From Microbacterium invictum (GTDB taxonomy: Bacteria; Actinomycetota; Actinomycetes; Actinomycetales; Microbacteriaceae), in contig NZ_JACIFH010000001.1 of the NCBI RefSeq assembly GCF_014197265.1, forward strand, positions 2,542,001 through 2,606,000: a DNA stretch of 64,000 nt. Direction: 5' to 3'. A model generated the notes under the pieces. It was not told the origin of the DNA. It worked only from the letters and a program-made list of their open reading frames with translations, and did not search any database. Positions 8,166-18,568 of this stretch are shown here, piece by piece. The number at the start of each line of letters is the position of its first letter. Position 1 is the first letter of the stretch. The translations under genes and the position numbers were made by a program.

Positions 8166-9596
8166 TCAGCGGCGGTCGGGCAGGATCCGGGTCGGGGACG
8201 GCGCGACGGTGCGGTGGCGGACGCGGCCGGGCACTCCGGTGCGCTCGTCGAGAGCGAGGGATGCCACCTCGTCCGACCGCTGGCCTGCGACCAGCAGGGT
8301 GTCGCGCTCCACGAAGTGGTGCCGCGGCCAGCTGACGCCCGCCTCGACCAGCGCGACGGGGGTCAGCTGGGCGCCCGAGCCGGTCACGGCCACGGTCGCG
8401 ATCACATCGGTGCCGCGAATGCCGGCATAGACGTACCGGCCGTCGCGTGAGAGTGCGATCTCGGCGGCGGCGTCATCGGCCGCGAAGCCGGGCGACAGGG
8501 CGGTGCCGGCGACGATGCGCCAGGTGCCCCCGGCATCGGGAGCCAGCACGAACAGCTCGCATGAGGCCTCGGTCACGACGAACAGATGCCCGCTCGGATG
8601 CCAGAGGCTGTGCCGCGGCGCCGAACCGCGCGGCAGCACGACCCGGCCGCGCTCGCGCAGCGTGCCACCTGCCGTGGCCCACACCCGCACGAGGTCGAGG
8701 CCCACGTCAGTCGTCACGAGGGCACCGCCCGGCAGGAACCGGGCCTGGTGCGCCCGCGACACGCGCTCGAGGACAGCCGAGGCATCACCGGTCGCCGCAC
8801 CGTCACCCGCGGCCCCGGCCCCGGAGCCCGGAGTGCCGGGATGCCGCGGTCCGTCGACAGGACGCAGTGATCCATCGCGGGAGTCACGGGTCAGCATCAC
8901 GCCCGACGCGCCCGTCCCGTCCCACGAATACTCCGCATCCACGGCGTCGTACGACGGCACGAGGTGGGCGAACTCATCGCCGGCGGCTTCGCGCAGCGCC
9001 CGCGCCGCATCGGCGAGGTCGATTCCGGCACCGCCATCATGGTCGTCATCCCCGGCGCCGTCGGAGGGGCTGCCGTCTCCGGCGGAACGACCACCGGCAC
9101 CGGAGCCGCCGGTGCGCCGGCCCGTCGAACCCCGACCCCCGGGCAGCTCGCCCGGCACCCGCGGCCGGCTCACGTCGTACGGGTCACCCACCCCCGCCGC
9201 GATCACGGGCGAGCCCGGCCGCCCCGCGGCATCCACACTCATCCGCACGACACGGCCGTCGCCCCAGCATGAGGCGACCAGCGAGCCGCCGTCCGGCGAG
9301 ACGGCGACGTGGCAGACGCCCTCGCCGGCCGGGACCGCAGCGCCGAGCGACGCAAAGCGCGTCTCGCTCGCCCGGCGGTAGGCCTGCACCGTGCCGTCGC
9401 CCTCGAGCGCGGCGTAGAGCACATCGAGGGTGGGATGCCAGGCGATCCACGACGGCGACGACGCGCGCACCGCGTCACCGGTGTATGCGAGTGCGCCGCC
9501 GGCCAGAACGTCTTCGACAGCCCCGGCGTGCAGCATGCCGACTCCCGTAGCGCTGCCGCCCATGTCGGCGGAGTACCCGCCGAGCAGGAACCTCAT
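8166..9596 (-). CDS. Beta-propeller lactonase family protein (6-phosphogluconolactonase-like) with a low-complexity insertion
   Basis: 476 aa. The N-terminal (residues 1-135) and C-terminal (about 270-476) parts show repeating propeller blades (IAWHPTLDVLYAALEGDG, VAVSPDGGSLVASC, HSLWHPSGHLFVVTE, IALSRDGRYVYAGIRG), as in the YbhE/Pgl family. Between them lies a Gly/Ser/Asp-rich stretch at about 150-190 and a second one at about 240-270 that typical 330-350 aa members lack. The ATG overlaps the purA stop (TGATG), so it is probably translated from the purA transcript. Known members hydrolyse 6-phosphogluconolactone, but many are uncharacterised; the function here is tentative. Confidence 0.8.
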   Translation of the reverse strand: MRFLLGGYSADMGGSATGVGMLHAGAVEDVLAGGALAYTGDAVRASSPSWIAWHPTLDVLYAALEGDGTVQAYRRASETRFASLGAAVPAGEGVCHVAVSPDGGSLVASCWGDGRVVRMSVDAAGRPGSPVIAAGVGDPYDVSRPRVPGELPGGRGSTGRRTGGSGAGGRSAGDGSPSDGAGDDDHDGGAGIDLADAARALREAAGDEFAHLVPSYDAVDAEYSWDGTGASGVMLTRDSRDGSLRPVDGPRHPGTPGSGAGAAGDGAATGDASAVLERVSRAHQARFLPGGALVTTDVGLDLVRVWATAGGTLRERGRVVLPRGSAPRHSLWHPSGHLFVVTEASCELFVLAPDAGGTWRIVAGTALSPGFAADDAAAEIALSRDGRYVYAGIRGTDVIATVAVTGSGAQLTPVALVEAGVSWPRHHFVERDTLLVAGQRSDEVASLALDERTGVPGRVRHRTVAPSPTRILPDRR

Positions 9597-10882
9597 CAGT
9601 CCACGAGATCGTGGCGCACGACCACCGCATCGCGGGACGCGCCCACGCCGATGACCGAGATGCGGGTTCCGCTCATCTGCTCGAGGGCGAGCACGTAGTC
9701 CTGCGCCTCGGGGGGCAGGTCGTCGAAGCTACGCGCACCCGAGATGTCCTGCTTCCACCCGGGGAAGTACTCGAGGATCGGCGTCGCGTGGTGGAAGTCG
9801 GTCTGGTTGACCGGCACCTCGTCGAAGCGCTGCCCTTCGACGTCGTACGCGACGCACACCGGGATCTGGTCGAGTCCGGTCAGGATGTCGAGCTTGGTCA
9901 GCACCAGATCGGTGATGCCGTTGATGCGGGTCGCGTAGCGCGTGATGGGCGCGTCGTACCAGCCCACCCGGCGCGGCCGGCCGGTGGTGGTGCCGAATTC
10001 GAAGCCCCGCGAGCGCAGCCACTCGCCCTGCTCGTCGTGCAGCTCGGTCGGGAAGGGGCCCGACCCGACGCGGGTCGTGTAGGCCTTGACGATCCCGACG
10101 ATGCGGTCGAGCCGGTTCGGCCCGACACCCGATCCGGTGGCCGCCCCGCCGGCGGTCGCCGACGACGAGGTCACGAACGGGTAGGTGCCGTGGTCGACGT
10201 CGAGCATGGTCGCCTGCCCGCCTTCGAACACGACGACGTCGCCGGCGTCGAGGGCATCGTTGAGCAGCAGCCCGGTGTCGGACACCATCGGCCGCAGCCG
10301 CTCGGTGTACGACAGCAGGTCTTCGACGATCTCGTCGACGGTGATCGACCGGCGGTTGAACACCTTCACGAGCAGGTGGTTCTTCTGGTCGAGGGCGCCC
10401 TCGACCTTCTGACGCAGGATGTTCTCGTCGAACAAATCCTGCACGCGGATGCCGACGCGGTTGATCTTGTCGGCGTAGGCCGGGCCGATGCCGCGCCCGG
10501 TGGTGCCGATCTGGCGCTTGCCGAGGAATCGCTCGGTGACCTTGTCGAGGGTCCGGTGGTACTGGGTGATGATGTGTGCGTTCGCGCTGACGCGCAGCCG
10601 CGAGGTGTCCACGCCGCGGGCATGAAGGGCCTCGAGCTCGGCGAACAGCACCTCGAGGTCGACGACGACGCCGTTGCCGATCACGGCGTTGACACCGGGG
10701 GACAGGATGCCGCTGGGCAGCAGGTGCAGGGCGTACTTCTCGTCGCCGATGACGACGGTGTGACCCGCGTTGTTGCCGCCGTTGAACTTGACGACCCAGT
10801 CGGTGCGCTCACCGAGGAGGTCGGTGGCTTTGCCCTTGCCCTCGTCTCCCCACTGGACGCCGACGATCACAATGCCTGGCAT
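9596..10882 (-). CDS. purA: Adenylosuccinate synthetase
   Basis: 428 aa, normal length. The N-terminal [16 protein letters not shown] is the GTP-binding P-loop of PurA, followed by [12 protein letters not shown]. Downstream are [37 protein letters not shown] and the C-terminal [14 protein letters not shown]. Known reaction: IMP plus aspartate and GTP give adenylosuccinate, the first committed step to AMP. It is followed without a gap by the lactonase-like gene and is preceded by its own promoter at about 10920. Start ATG 10882 has a GGGGGAG ribosome-binding site. Confidence 0.97.
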   Translation of the reverse strand: MPGIVIVGVQWGDEGKGKATDLLGERTDWVVKFNGGNNAGHTVVIGDEKYALHLLPSGILSPGVNAVIGNGVVVDLEVLFAELEALHARGVDTSRLRVSANAHIITQYHRTLDKVTERFLGKRQIGTTGRGIGPAYADKINRVGIRVQDLFDENILRQKVEGALDQKNHLLVKVFNRRSITVDEIVEDLLSYTERLRPMVSDTGLLLNDALDAGDVVVFEGGQATMLDVDHGTYPFVTSSSATAGGAATGSGVGPNRLDRIVGIVKAYTTRVGSGPFPTELHDEQGEWLRSRGFEFGTTTGRPRRVGWYDAPITRYATRINGITDLVLTKLDILTGLDQIPVCVAYDVEGQRFDEVPVNQTDFHHATPILEYFPGWKQDISGARSFDDLPPEAQDYVLALEQMSGTRISVIGVGASRDAVVVRHDLVD

Positions 10883-10917
10883 GGGCTACTCCCCCGTTTA
10901 TCGGACGGTTACACCCC

Positions 10918-10923
10918 ATCCTA
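10918..10923 (-). promoter_or_regulatory. Probable purA -10 box TAGGAT (minus strand)
   Basis: Minus-strand TAGGAT lies about 35 nt upstream of the purA ATG and fits the TANNNT pattern of other -10 boxes in this window. No convincing -35 box is seen. Confidence 0.45.
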
Positions 10924-11032
10924 TCCAGCACCCCGTCACGTCGCCCCGGGAATACCCCGGCGCCCTGACGCATTGCCCACTGTGACGATCGATTCCGTCG
11001 CTCCCCCCTCCCTCTCCGAGAATGGACGAACC

Positions 11033-11743
11033 ATGTCCGCATCAGACGAGCACACCCGCTGGCAGCTGGGCCGCCGCGCGGCCGTCACTGCGCCGACCGG
11101 CAACCTCTCCCTCGTCGAGACCCGCTGGACGGGCGCACCGGCCGACCTTGCAGCCGTACAGGCGGACGTGCCCGGCACCGCGACCGTGACCACGATCCAG
11201 CGCCGCGACATCTCCGCGGGTACCGTCGAGCACGGCATCCGGGTGTGGGATGCCGCGGCTCCCGCCCTCGCATCATTCGACCGCATCGACACCTACGCCT
11301 ACGACCCCGCCTGGGTCATCGAGGCGCAGTTCGTGCCGGTGGCGGGTGACCGCACGGTGCCCTTCGAGCACATCCGCGACAACGGCGGCACCCGCGACCT
11401 CGTGGTGCCCGGCGACATCGTCTTCACGCTCGACGGCCGCGACTACCGCCTGGCGGCGTTCGACGACGGCGGAAAGCTGCTGCTCGTCTTCGGCGACGAG
11501 ACCAACGGCGCCGAGACGTACGGGTCGGGCCGCTTCCTCTTCGTGCAGCGCGCCGACGACGGCGAGTTCGGTGCGGCCGGCACCGTCGTGCTCGACTTCA
11601 ACCGCGCCTTCGTGCCGCCGTGCGGCTTCTCGGCCCAGTACAACTGCCCCCTGCCTCCCGCTGCGAACCGGTTCCCGCTGCCGATCCGCGCCGGGGAGAA
11701 GAACGTCGTGTTCCGCGACGGCTTCGACATCTACGCGGCGTAG
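11033..11743 (+). CDS. DUF1684 domain protein
   Basis: 236 aa from the ATG at 11033. The C-terminal half carries the DUF1684 pattern: a Gly-Asp-Glu-Thr-Asn-Gly segment (VFGDETNGAETYGSGRFL), DFNRAFVPPCGFSAQYNCPLPP, and RFPLPIRAGEK. The Cys, Asn and Pro-rich motif is strongly conserved in this family. No signal peptide or membrane segment is seen. The biochemical role of DUF1684 is not established. It ends 28 nt before the peptide-binding lipoprotein gene and could share its transcript. Confidence 0.85.
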   Translation: MSASDEHTRWQLGRRAAVTAPTGNLSLVETRWTGAPADLAAVQADVPGTATVTTIQRRDISAGTVEHGIRVWDAAAPALASFDRIDTYAYDPAWVIEAQFVPVAGDRTVPFEHIRDNGGTRDLVVPGDIVFTLDGRDYRLAAFDDGGKLLLVFGDETNGAETYGSGRFLFVQRADDGEFGAAGTVVLDFNRAFVPPCGFSAQYNCPLPPAANRFPLPIRAGEKNVVFRDGFDIYAA

Positions 11744-11771
11744 CCCGCAGCATCCTCCCGGAGATACCTGA

Positions 11772-13268
11772 ATGAGAAAATCCCTCCTCGTCGTGTCCGC
11801 GACGCTCGCCGCAGCCCTTACCCTGGCCGGCTGCGCGCCGGGCTCGGGCAACTCGGCCGACGCCCCCGACGACGCCACGATCTACATCGGCTCGCTCTAC
11901 GAGCCGCAGAACCTCAGCAACACGCGGGGCGGCGGCCAGGGCGTGACCGAGGCGTTCAACGGTAACGTCTACGAGGGCCTCTACAAGCTCACCGACGGCG
12001 GCGAGGTCGAGGCGCTCCTCGCCGAGAGCGAAGAGGTCAGCGAAGACGGCCTGACGTACACGATCACCCTGCGCGACGGCGTGACGTTCCACTCCGGCAA
12101 GGAGCTCACCTCCGCAGACGTCAAGGCGAGCGTCGAGGCCGTCACCGCCGAAGACTCGCAGTCGGCCCGCAAGTCGGCCTTCTCGGTCATCAGCGACATC
12201 GAGACGCCGGACGAGTCGACGGTCGTGTTCACGCTGTCGCAGCGCTCGATCTCGTTCCTGTACAACCTCAGCTACATCTGGGTCGTGAACGCCGACGCCG
12301 AAGATCTCACCCAGTCCGAGGACGGCACCGGCCCGTACACGCTCGACGAGTGGAAGCAGGGCAGCACCCTGACCCTGGTCCGCTGGGACGACTACTGGGG
12401 CGAGGGGGCCCGCAACGCCGAGGTCGTCTTCACCTACTTCACCGACGCGACGGCCGAGAACAACGCGCTGCTGACCGGCGAGGTCGACATCATCACGACC
12501 GTGCAGAGCCCCGATTCGCTCACCCAGTTCGACGGCAACGACGACTACGTCGTGAGCGAGGGCACCTCGACGACCAAGGAGCTGCTCGCCTTCAACGACC
12601 GGGTCGCCCCGTTCGACGACGCCCTCGTGCGCAAGGCGGTCTACTCGGCCGTCGACACCGAGAAGCTGCTCACCTCGATCTGGGGCGACTACGGCACGCT
12701 CATCGGCTCGATGGTGCCGCCGACCGATCCCTGGTACGAAGACCTCACCGGCGTGAACCCGTACGACCCCGACCTCTCGCGCGACCTGCTCGCGCAGGCA
12801 GGCCTCGCCGACGGGTTCACCTTCACCCTCGACACCCCGAGCTACGACCCGCACCCGGTCGTCGCCGAGTTCCTGCAGTCGCAGCTGGCAGAGGTCGGCA
12901 TCACGGTCGAGATCAACACGATCAGCGCCGACGAGTGGTACACGAAGATCTTCCAGGAGCGCGACTTCGCCGCGACCCTGCAGGAGCACGTGAACGACCG
13001 CGACGTGGTCTGGTACGGCAACCCCGACTTCTACTGGGGCTACGACAACGCCGACGTGCAGCAGTGGGTCGCCGACGCCGAGCAGGCCGCGACGACCGAC
13101 GAGCAGACCGCGCTGCTGAAGCAGGTGAACGCGCAGATCGCCGAGGATGCGGCTAGCGTGTGGCTGTACCTGTACCCGCAGATCGTCGTCGCCTCCAGCG
13201 ACGTCAGCGGATACCCGGTCAACGGCCTGAACTCGCAGTTCTTCGCCTACGACATCGTCAAGTCCTGA
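11772..13268 (+). CDS. Peptide/nickel-type ABC transporter substrate-binding lipoprotein (SBP family 5)
   Basis: 498 aa. The signal peptide ends in the lipobox LAGC with lipidated Cys at residue 21. The family-5 core follows: EGLYKLTDGGEVEALLAESE, ITLRDGVTFHSGKELTSADV, GTGPYTLDEWKQG, and ENNALLTGEVDII. Such proteins capture dipeptides, oligopeptides or nickel chelates outside the membrane. It heads a complete importer operon (two permeases, two ATPases; 13333-16722). A strong hairpin directly after its stop could hold back downstream expression, so that the binding protein is made in excess. Confidence 0.94.
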   Translation: MRKSLLVVSATLAAALTLAGCAPGSGNSADAPDDATIYIGSLYEPQNLSNTRGGGQGVTEAFNGNVYEGLYKLTDGGEVEALLAESEEVSEDGLTYTITLRDGVTFHSGKELTSADVKASVEAVTAEDSQSARKSAFSVISDIETPDESTVVFTLSQRSISFLYNLSYIWVVNADAEDLTQSEDGTGPYTLDEWKQGSTLTLVRWDDYWGEGARNAEVVFTYFTDATAENNALLTGEVDIITTVQSPDSLTQFDGNDDYVVSEGTSTTKELLAFNDRVAPFDDALVRKAVYSAVDTEKLLTSIWGDYGTLIGSMVPPTDPWYEDLTGVNPYDPDLSRDLLAQAGLADGFTFTLDTPSYDPHPVVAEFLQSQLAEVGITVEINTISADEWYTKIFQERDFAATLQEHVNDRDVVWYGNPDFYWGYDNADVQQWVADAEQAATTDEQTALLKQVNAQIAEDAASVWLYLYPQIVVASSDVSGYPVNGLNSQFFAYDIVKS

Positions 13269-13270
13269 AC

Positions 13271-13316
13271 AAGACGAGTGGATGCCGGGGCCGCGAGCCC
13301 TGGCATCCACTCGTTC
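13271..13316 (+). terminator. Intercistronic hairpin between binding-protein and permease genes
   Basis: ACGAGTGGATGCC (13274-13286) pairs perfectly with GGCATCCACTCGT (13302-13314), with additional GGG/CCC pairing inside the loop, followed by TCTTTC. It sits between the stop at 13268 and the permease start. Known parallels in ABC operons act as partial terminators or mRNA 3' stabilisers. Confidence 0.72.
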
Positions 13317-13332
13317 TTTCGTCGTGAATCGC

Positions 13333-14295
13333 ATGCTCCCCTATCTCCTGCGCCGCACCGCCTTCCTGGTGGTCTCGCTCGTGGTCGCCATGGTCGCGAT
13401 CTTCGTGCTGCTGCGCCTGCTTCCCGGCGACCCGGCCAATGCGCTGCTCTCGATCGATGCGACACCGGAGCAGATCGCCGCGGCTCGTGCGCAGGTCGGC
13501 TCCGACCAGCCGCTGCCCCAGCAGTTCGCGGCGTGGGCGGGGCAGCTGCTGCAGGGGGACCTCGGCGATTCGTACATCAGCTCCCGTCCCGTCGGCGCCG
13601 AGATCGGCCTGCGGTTCGGCGTGACGCTGCCTCTCACGCTGCTGTCGTTCGGTCTCGCGCTCGTGCTGTCGCTGGTGATCGGCATCACGGCAGCCGTCAA
13701 GGCCGACCGCTGGTACGGCGTCGTGCTGTCCGGCTTCTCGCAGCTGGGCGTCGCGGTGCCGGTGTTCTGGGTCGGCGTGATCCTGGTGTGGATCTTCGCG
13801 TTGCAGATGGGGCTGCTGCCCTCGGGCGGCTTTCCGCGCGACGACTGGGAGGATCCGGCCGACGCGCTGCGCTCGCTCGCCCTCCCGGTCATCACGATCG
13901 CGATCGTCATGAGCGCGTCGCTGTCGCGCTATGTGCGCTCGGCGACCCTCGACGTCTTGGGCAGCGACTACCTGCGCACCGCCCGGGCCGGCGGGTCCGG
14001 CTTCACCGAAGCGCTGCTGCGCCACGGCGTGCGCAACGGATCGGTGCCGGTCATCGCGATCCTCGGCATCGAGCTGTCGACCACGCTGCTGGGCGCTGTG
14101 GTCGTCGAGAGCGTCTTCACGCTGTCGGGGCTCGGGAGCATGCTGCTCACCGCCATCCAGCAGCACGATTACGCAAACATCCAGGGCGTGCTCATCGTCT
14201 CGACCCTCTTCGTCCTCTTCGTCGGCTTCGCCGCCGACATCGTCCAGCGCCTCGTCGACCCGCGGCTGCGCACGAGCGTCTCGGGCAACCGGTGA
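13333..14295 (+). CDS. Peptide ABC transporter permease (DppB-like)
   Basis: 320 aa from the ATG at 13333; a GTG at 13324 is equally possible. The N-terminal LPYLLRRTAFLVVSLVVAMV membrane segment and a periplasmic loop with LLRLLPGDPANALLSID (the DppB-type GDP motif) are followed by five more spans. The coupling motif YVRSATLDVLGSDYLRTARAGG is the typical EAA loop (residues about 205-225). It forms the channel with the next gene. The 4-nt GTGA overlap shows translational coupling. Confidence 0.94.
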   Translation: MLPYLLRRTAFLVVSLVVAMVAIFVLLRLLPGDPANALLSIDATPEQIAAARAQVGSDQPLPQQFAAWAGQLLQGDLGDSYISSRPVGAEIGLRFGVTLPLTLLSFGLALVLSLVIGITAAVKADRWYGVVLSGFSQLGVAVPVFWVGVILVWIFALQMGLLPSGGFPRDDWEDPADALRSLALPVITIAIVMSASLSRYVRSATLDVLGSDYLRTARAGGSGFTEALLRHGVRNGSVPVIAILGIELSTTLLGAVVVESVFTLSGLGSMLLTAIQQHDYANIQGVLIVSTLFVLFVGFAADIVQRLVDPRLRTSVSGNR

Positions 14296-15160
14296 GCGAT
14301 CTCGTCGAGCGGCAGGTGGCGACCGCTTCCGTCGCCACGACGTCGCGCCCGCGCCGCGGTCGCGCGACGCTCGTGATCGGCATCGTGCTGACCGGGGTCG
14401 TCGTGCTGACGGCGCTCGTCTCGCTCGGCTGGCTGCCCTACGCGCTCTCGGACATCTCGGGCGGCCGGCTCGAAGGCCCGAGTGGCACGCATCCGCTGGG
14501 CACCGACCGCCTCGGACGCGACCTGCTCTCGCAGCTCATGGTCGGCGCGCGCATCGCGCTCATGGTCGGCCTCGGCGCGGTCGCGCTGGCGGCCGTCCTC
14601 GGCACCCTGGTCGGGCTGATCGCCGCCTTCGCGCGGCCGTGGGTCGACGACACTCTTTCGGCGACGCTCGATGTCGTGATCGCCTTCCCGGTGCTCCTGC
14701 TGGCCATGCTCGTCGTGGCCGTGCAGGGCGCCTCGCTGGGGTCGGCGATCCTCGCGATCGGGCTGGCGATGTCGGCCGTGGTGGCACGACTCACCCGCAT
14801 CCTCGCCCGCCGGGTGCTGCAGGAGCAGTTCGTCACGGCGGCGCGCACCAGCGGCACGAGCATGCTCGGCGTCGTGCTGCATCACGTGGTGCCGAACATC
14901 GCCCCCACCCTCGCGGTGAGCCTCGCGCTGCAGTTCGGCGTGGCCGTGCTCGCCGAGGCGAGCCTGTCGTACCTGGGCCTGGGCGCGCCGCCGCCGAACG
15001 CCTCCTGGGGGCGGATGCTGCAGGAGGCCCAGGGCACGGTGCTCACCGCGCCGGTGGGCGCCATCGCCCCGGGCATCGCGATCGTCGCACTCGTGCTCGG
15101 CGTGAACTTCCTTGCCGACGGTCTGCGCGAGTTCGCCGACCCGACCCGGAGGAGTGCGCG

Positions 15161-15164
<4 letters not shown>
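14292..15164 (+). CDS. Peptide ABC transporter permease (DppC-like)
   Basis: 290 aa from the GTG at 14292, which overlaps the previous stop (GTGA). The sequence shows a short cytoplasmic N-terminus, a first membrane span, the conserved HPLGTDRLGRDLLSQLMVGAR motif of DppC proteins, and the EAA loop FVTAARTSGTSMLGVVLHHVVPN near residue 180. It pairs with the DppB-like subunit. ATGA overlap with the next ATPase gene. Confidence 0.94.
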
Positions 15165-15966
<802 letters not shown>

Positions 15967-15970
<4 letters not shown>

Positions 15971-16722
15971 GCATCCTCGAACTGCGCTCCGCCGGTTTCT
16001 CATACGGGGGCCGGTCGGTGCTCGACGACATCACACTGTCGGTCGGCGCGGACGAGGCGGTCGGCCTGGTCGGCGAGTCGGGCGCGGGCAAGTCCACGAT
16101 CCTGCGGCTGCTGCTGGGGCTGGCCACGCCCCGCGACGGCGAGGTGCGCTTCGACGGCGCTCCGCTCGAGGTGCGCGACGGCGGCCTGATGCGCCGCTTC
16201 CGCGCGAGCGTGCAGCCCGTCTTCCAGGACCCGTACTCGTCGCTCGACCCGCGGCAGCGCGTCGACCGCATCGTGGGCGAGCCGCTGCGCTCCCTGCGGC
16301 TCACGACGGGTGACGACGCCCGGGCGCGTGTGCGCGACGCGGTCACCTCGGTCGGACTGGACCCCGACGTGCTGACGCGCTACCCGCACGAGTTCTCGGG
16401 CGGTCAGCGACAGCGCATCGCGATCGCCCGGGCGCTGGTCTCCCGGCCGCGCGTGCTGCTGGCCGACGAGCCGGTGAGCGCCCTCGACGTGACGACCCGG
16501 GTCCAGGTCATCGACCTGCTCTCGAGGCTCCGGCGCGAGCAGGGCCTCACGCTGATCATGGTCTCGCACGATCTCAGCGCGGTGGCGGCCGTCTGCGAGC
16601 GCACCGTCGTGCTGCGCGACGGACGCATCGTCGAGTCGGGCGGCACCGCGCAGATCCTGTCGGCCCCGGCGACCGGCTACGCCCGCTCGCTGGTCGCCGC
16701 GGTGCCCCGCCTTCCGCGGTGA
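15967..16722 (+). CDS. Peptide ABC transporter ATP-binding protein (DppF-like)
   Basis: 251 aa. Walker A GESGAGKST, Q-loop PVFQDPYSSLDPRQRV, signature FSGGQRQRIAIARAL and Walker B LLADEPVSALDVTTRVQV, followed by the H-loop VSHDLSAV. The second ATPase half of the importer. It is shorter than many DppF proteins because it ends soon after the ATPase core and lacks the longer zinc- or Fe-S-type C-terminal tail. Last gene of the operon; argG starts 57 nt later with its own promoter. Confidence 0.93.
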
Positions 16723-18222
<1,500 letters not shown>

Positions 18223-18243
18223 CCCTTCGCGCCGCCCGCGCAC

Positions 18244-18306
18244 AAAGTTGGCGCGCGCGCCGGAAACCCGGCATCCATACCCCTCCCCAGCGCCAACTGA
18301 GCCACC
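18244..18306 (+). repeat. 63-bp structured intergenic element, copy A
   Basis: Begins AAAGTTGGCGC and ends GCGCCAACTGAGCCACC; the ends pair (AGTTGGCGC with GCGCCAACT). Inside is a small hairpin GCCGG-AAAC-CCGGC. It differs from copy B at one base. It starts 22 nt after the last base of the argG stop codon. Confidence 0.85.
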
Positions 18307-18337
18307 CGCCCACGCGCGCCCACGCCCGCCCATGCGC

Positions 18338-18400
18338 AAAGTTGGCGCGCACGCCGGAAACCCGGCATCCATACCCCTCCCCAGCGCCAACTGAGCCACC
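18338..18400 (+). repeat. 63-bp structured intergenic element, copy B
   Basis: Same orientation as copy A, with a single substitution in the GCGCGC stretch (GCGCGCAC). Start-to-start distance from copy A is 94 bp. Same terminal pairing and the same internal GCCGG-AAAC-CCGGC hairpin. Confidence 0.85.
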
Positions 18401-18568
18401 ACACAAGAGGCAAAGTAAGCATGCGCCGAGTGGACGCCGGGGACCCGCACGCAGCCACTGTGACCGGCAACAGGTAGCATTCGAGGATGGTCTCGCTCAC
18501 CTGGGGACGTGAGACCGAAGCCCGACCCGACGGGCACCGAGTTCCATCGCTCCCCGGAGACTGCCTCG

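Larger units (their letters stand above)
18223..18568 (+). other. Intergenic region with two tandem 63-bp elements
   Basis: No gene is seen in these 346 bases. After the argG stop there is a small GGCGCG/CGCGCC stem across 18210-18232, then copies A and B of the 63-bp element, then about 170 bases with a GGAGA ribosome-binding site for the acylase gene. The promoter for the acylase gene is not evident. Confidence 0.7.
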
